In this document: in pieces, positions 62,376-64,000 of the stretch
How the letters are laid out: every line of letters starts with the position of its first letter
Position numbering within the stretch: position 1 is the stretch's first letter
Source: Euonymus europaeus
Lineage: Eukaryota > Streptophyta > Magnoliopsida > Celastrales > Celastraceae
Assembly: GCA_963580455.1 (NCBI GenBank)
Contig: OY756962.1
Location: 15,766,001 to 15,830,000 of the forward strand
Length of the DNA stretch: 64,000 nt
Direction: 5' to 3'
Position numbers and translations under genes: made by a program
The notes under the pieces: generated by a model
Told to the model about the DNA's origin: nothing
What the model saw: only the letters and a program-made list of their open reading frames with translations
The model's database searches: none

Positions 62376-64000
62376 CAAATTTTACGAGTATAAGCTTGAT
62401 AGATTATTTCGATGCCAAAAAACGAACTTTTTACGACAAATGGACAAAACCGTTAAAAGCTCCTCCATAGAGAGAGTTGAGTAACTTCGAACCCACAAAG
62501 TTGCTCGGGATACACTTTTTATTATTCTTCTATGTAAAATTTTACGAGTATAAGCTTCGTAGATTATTTCGATGCCAAAACACCAACTTTTTAACACAAA
62601 TGGACAAAATCTTGAAAAGCTCCTCCATAGAGAGAGTTGAGTAACTTCAGGCCCACAAAGTTGCTCGAGATACACTTTTTATTGTTCTTCTATATCAAAT
62701 TTTACGAGTATAAGCTTCCTAGATTATTTCGATGCTAAAACACAATCTTTCTATGACAAATGGACAAAAACCATTAAAAGGCCCTCCATAGAGAGAGTTG
62801 AGCAACTTCGGACCATCAAAGTTTCTCGGTGTACACTTTTTATTGTTCTTCTATGTCAAATTTTACGAGTATAAGCTTCATAGATTATTTCGATGACAAG
62901 AAACGAACTTTTTACGACAAATGGACAAAACCGTTAAAAGCTCCTCCATAGAGATAGTTGAGCAACTTCGGACCATCAAAGTTGCTCGGTGTACACTTTT
63001 TATTGTTCTTCTATGTCAAATTTTACGAGTATAAGCTTCCTAGATTATTTCGATGCTAAAACACCATCTTTCTATAATAAATGGACAAAACCGTTAAACG
63101 CTCCTCCATAGAGAGAGTTGAGCAACTTCGGACCATCAAAGTTGCTCGGTGTACACTTTTTATTGTACTTCTATGTCAAATTTTACGAGTATCAGCTTCC
63201 TAGATTTTTTCGATGCTAAAACACAATCTTTCTATGACAAATGGACAAAACCGTTAAAAGCCCCCCCATAGAGAGAGTTGAGCAACTTCGGACCATCAAA
63301 GTTGCTCGGTGTACACTTTTTATTGTTCTTCTATGTCAAATTTTACGAGTATAAGCTTCCAAGATTATTTGGATGCCAAAACACCAACTTTTTAACACAA
63401 ATGGACAAAATCTTGAAAAGCTCCTCCATAGAGAGAGTTGAGTAACTTCGGACCCACAAAGTTGCTCGGGATACACTTTTTATTGTTCTTCTATGTCAAA
63501 TTTTACGAGTATAAGCTTCCTAGATTATTTCGATGCTAAAACACCATCTTTCTATGAAAAATGGACAAAACCGTTAAAAGGCCCTCCATAGAGAGAGTTG
63601 AGCAACTTCGGACCATCAAAGTTTCTCGGTGTACACTTTTTATTGTTCTTCTATGTCAAATTTTACGACTATAAGCTTCCTAGATTATTTCGATGCTAAA
63701 ACACCATCTTTGTATAACAAATGGACAAAACCGTTAAAAGCTCCTCCATAGAGATAGTTGAGCAACTTCGGACCATCAAAGTTGCTCGGTGTACACTTTT
63801 TATTGTACATCTATGTCAAGTTTTACGAGTATAAGCTTCCAAGATTATTTCGATGCCAAAACACCAACTTTTTATTACAAATGGACAAAACCTTCAAAAG
63901 CTCCTCCATAGAGAGAGTTGAGTAACTTCGGACCCACAAAGTTGCTCGGGATAAACTTTTTATTGTTCTTCTATGCAAATTATACGAGTATAAGCTTTTT
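62376..64000 (+). repeat. Ten-monomer string, last copy, cut by window end
   Basis: This is the third dispersed copy of the string at 46,693 and 58,854. Past 63,951 it keeps following the 46.7-48.3 kb copy (gggataaac, tatgcaaatta, gctttttag at offset about 15,682), so the longer homology is with that copy. The window ends inside a monomer. Confidence 0.85.

Larger units (their letters stand above)
1..64000 (+). repeat. 160-bp satellite DNA array (about 401 monomers, head to tail)
   Basis: The landmark gatgcc/gatgct/gattcc recurs every 160 bp from base 1 to the end. Summed small indels and two 67-bp deletions give about 401 monomers. All lie in the same orientation and no non-satellite base was seen between them. 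Taking the g of gatgc as position 1, a hand consensus has 26 G and 33 C in 160 bases (about 37% GC). Most monomers contain a HindIII site (aagctt, positions 142-147), so partial digestion should give a 160-bp ladder. Length and purity fit a centromeric or pericentromeric satellite, by analogy with the 150-180 bp satellites common in plants and animals; that role is inferred. I cannot assign a named family or species. Both ends of the window lie inside the array. Confidence 0.97.

Noticed and set aside
5250..62675. Minus-strand open reading frames of 86-97 residues beginning MYLEQL or MYPEQL
   Set aside because: They occur only where a particular monomer pair (gcttgatag followed by tatgtaaaattt) removes stops on the minus strand. 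They span about two monomers and are absent from other monomer orders, so they are by-products of HOR copies.
1..64000. CRISPR array
   Set aside because: Repeats are contiguous 160-bp monomers with no unique spacers, leader or cas genes.
1..64000. CENP-B box
   Set aside because: I looked for a match to the 17-bp mammalian CENP-B box core (ttcg, then cggg) and saw none; ttcgga and ctcggg occur apart and in the wrong arrangement.
1..64000. Promoter from the repeated gtataagc (TATA-like) element
   Set aside because: The motif is simply part of an A/T-rich monomer and occurs hundreds of times with no associated initiator or gene. Satellite transcription is possible but not supported by sequence.
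1..64000. Telomeric or subtelomeric repeats, rDNA or tRNA genes
   Set aside because: No TTAGGG- or TTTAGGG-type runs, no rRNA-like stretch and no cloverleaf-like sequence were seen. The only stem seen is the 9-bp dyad.

Overview
The whole 64 kb window is one uninterrupted tandem satellite DNA array. The monomer is 160 bp, about 37% GC by hand count of a consensus, and all copies run head to tail in one orientation. Following the phase of the 'gatgc/gattc' landmark from start to end gives about 401 monomers. I found no unique sequence, gene, RNA gene, transposon, inverted segment, CRISPR array or telomeric repeat. Every open reading frame in the window is a by-product of the repeat: 160 is not a multiple of 3, so reading frames rotate from monomer to monomer and stop after one or two of them. 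The organism is a eukaryote. A nucleosome-sized monomer, long homogeneous arrays and layered higher-order repeats (HORs) point to centromeric or pericentromeric heterochromatin, most likely of a plant, although an animal cannot be excluded. I do not recognise the family by name.

Monomers fall into a handful of recurrent types that differ in linked substitutions (A-like, B-like, 'gattcc', 'aacgaac', C7). Strings of these types are copied as HORs. Layout: 1-6,547 is a mixed zone with a 1,052-bp repeat at offset 2,878. 6,548-11,016 holds two tandem 2,238-bp 14-mers, followed by a perfect 505-bp repeat at offset 480. 11,017-13,688 is mosaic, largely copied from about 5.5-7 kb. 13,689-30,218 holds two nearly identical 7,448-bp units and the start of a third. 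About 30,219-34,674 is mosaic. 34,675-40,377 is a 12-mer HOR (1,919 bp), one copy of which carries an extra 480 bp. About 40,378-48,956 is an irregular zone. 48,957-58,371 holds three copies of a 3,199-bp 20-mer. 58,372-64,000 holds a 641-bp period repeat and further copies of the 46.7-48.3 kb string.

The most notable signals are three. First, the 7,448-bp unit is not a whole number of monomers: both unit boundaries carry the same 93-bp truncated monomer, which marks an out-of-register (non-homologous or microhomology) joining event later amplified. Second, a 9-bp perfect dyad with a 10-nt loop, followed at once by the 8-bp palindrome gtgtacac, is present in the A-type monomers and only slightly degraded in B-type ones. 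Third, repeat copies vary repeatedly at CpG sites, as expected of methylated DNA. There is no evidence here for a protein-coding system.
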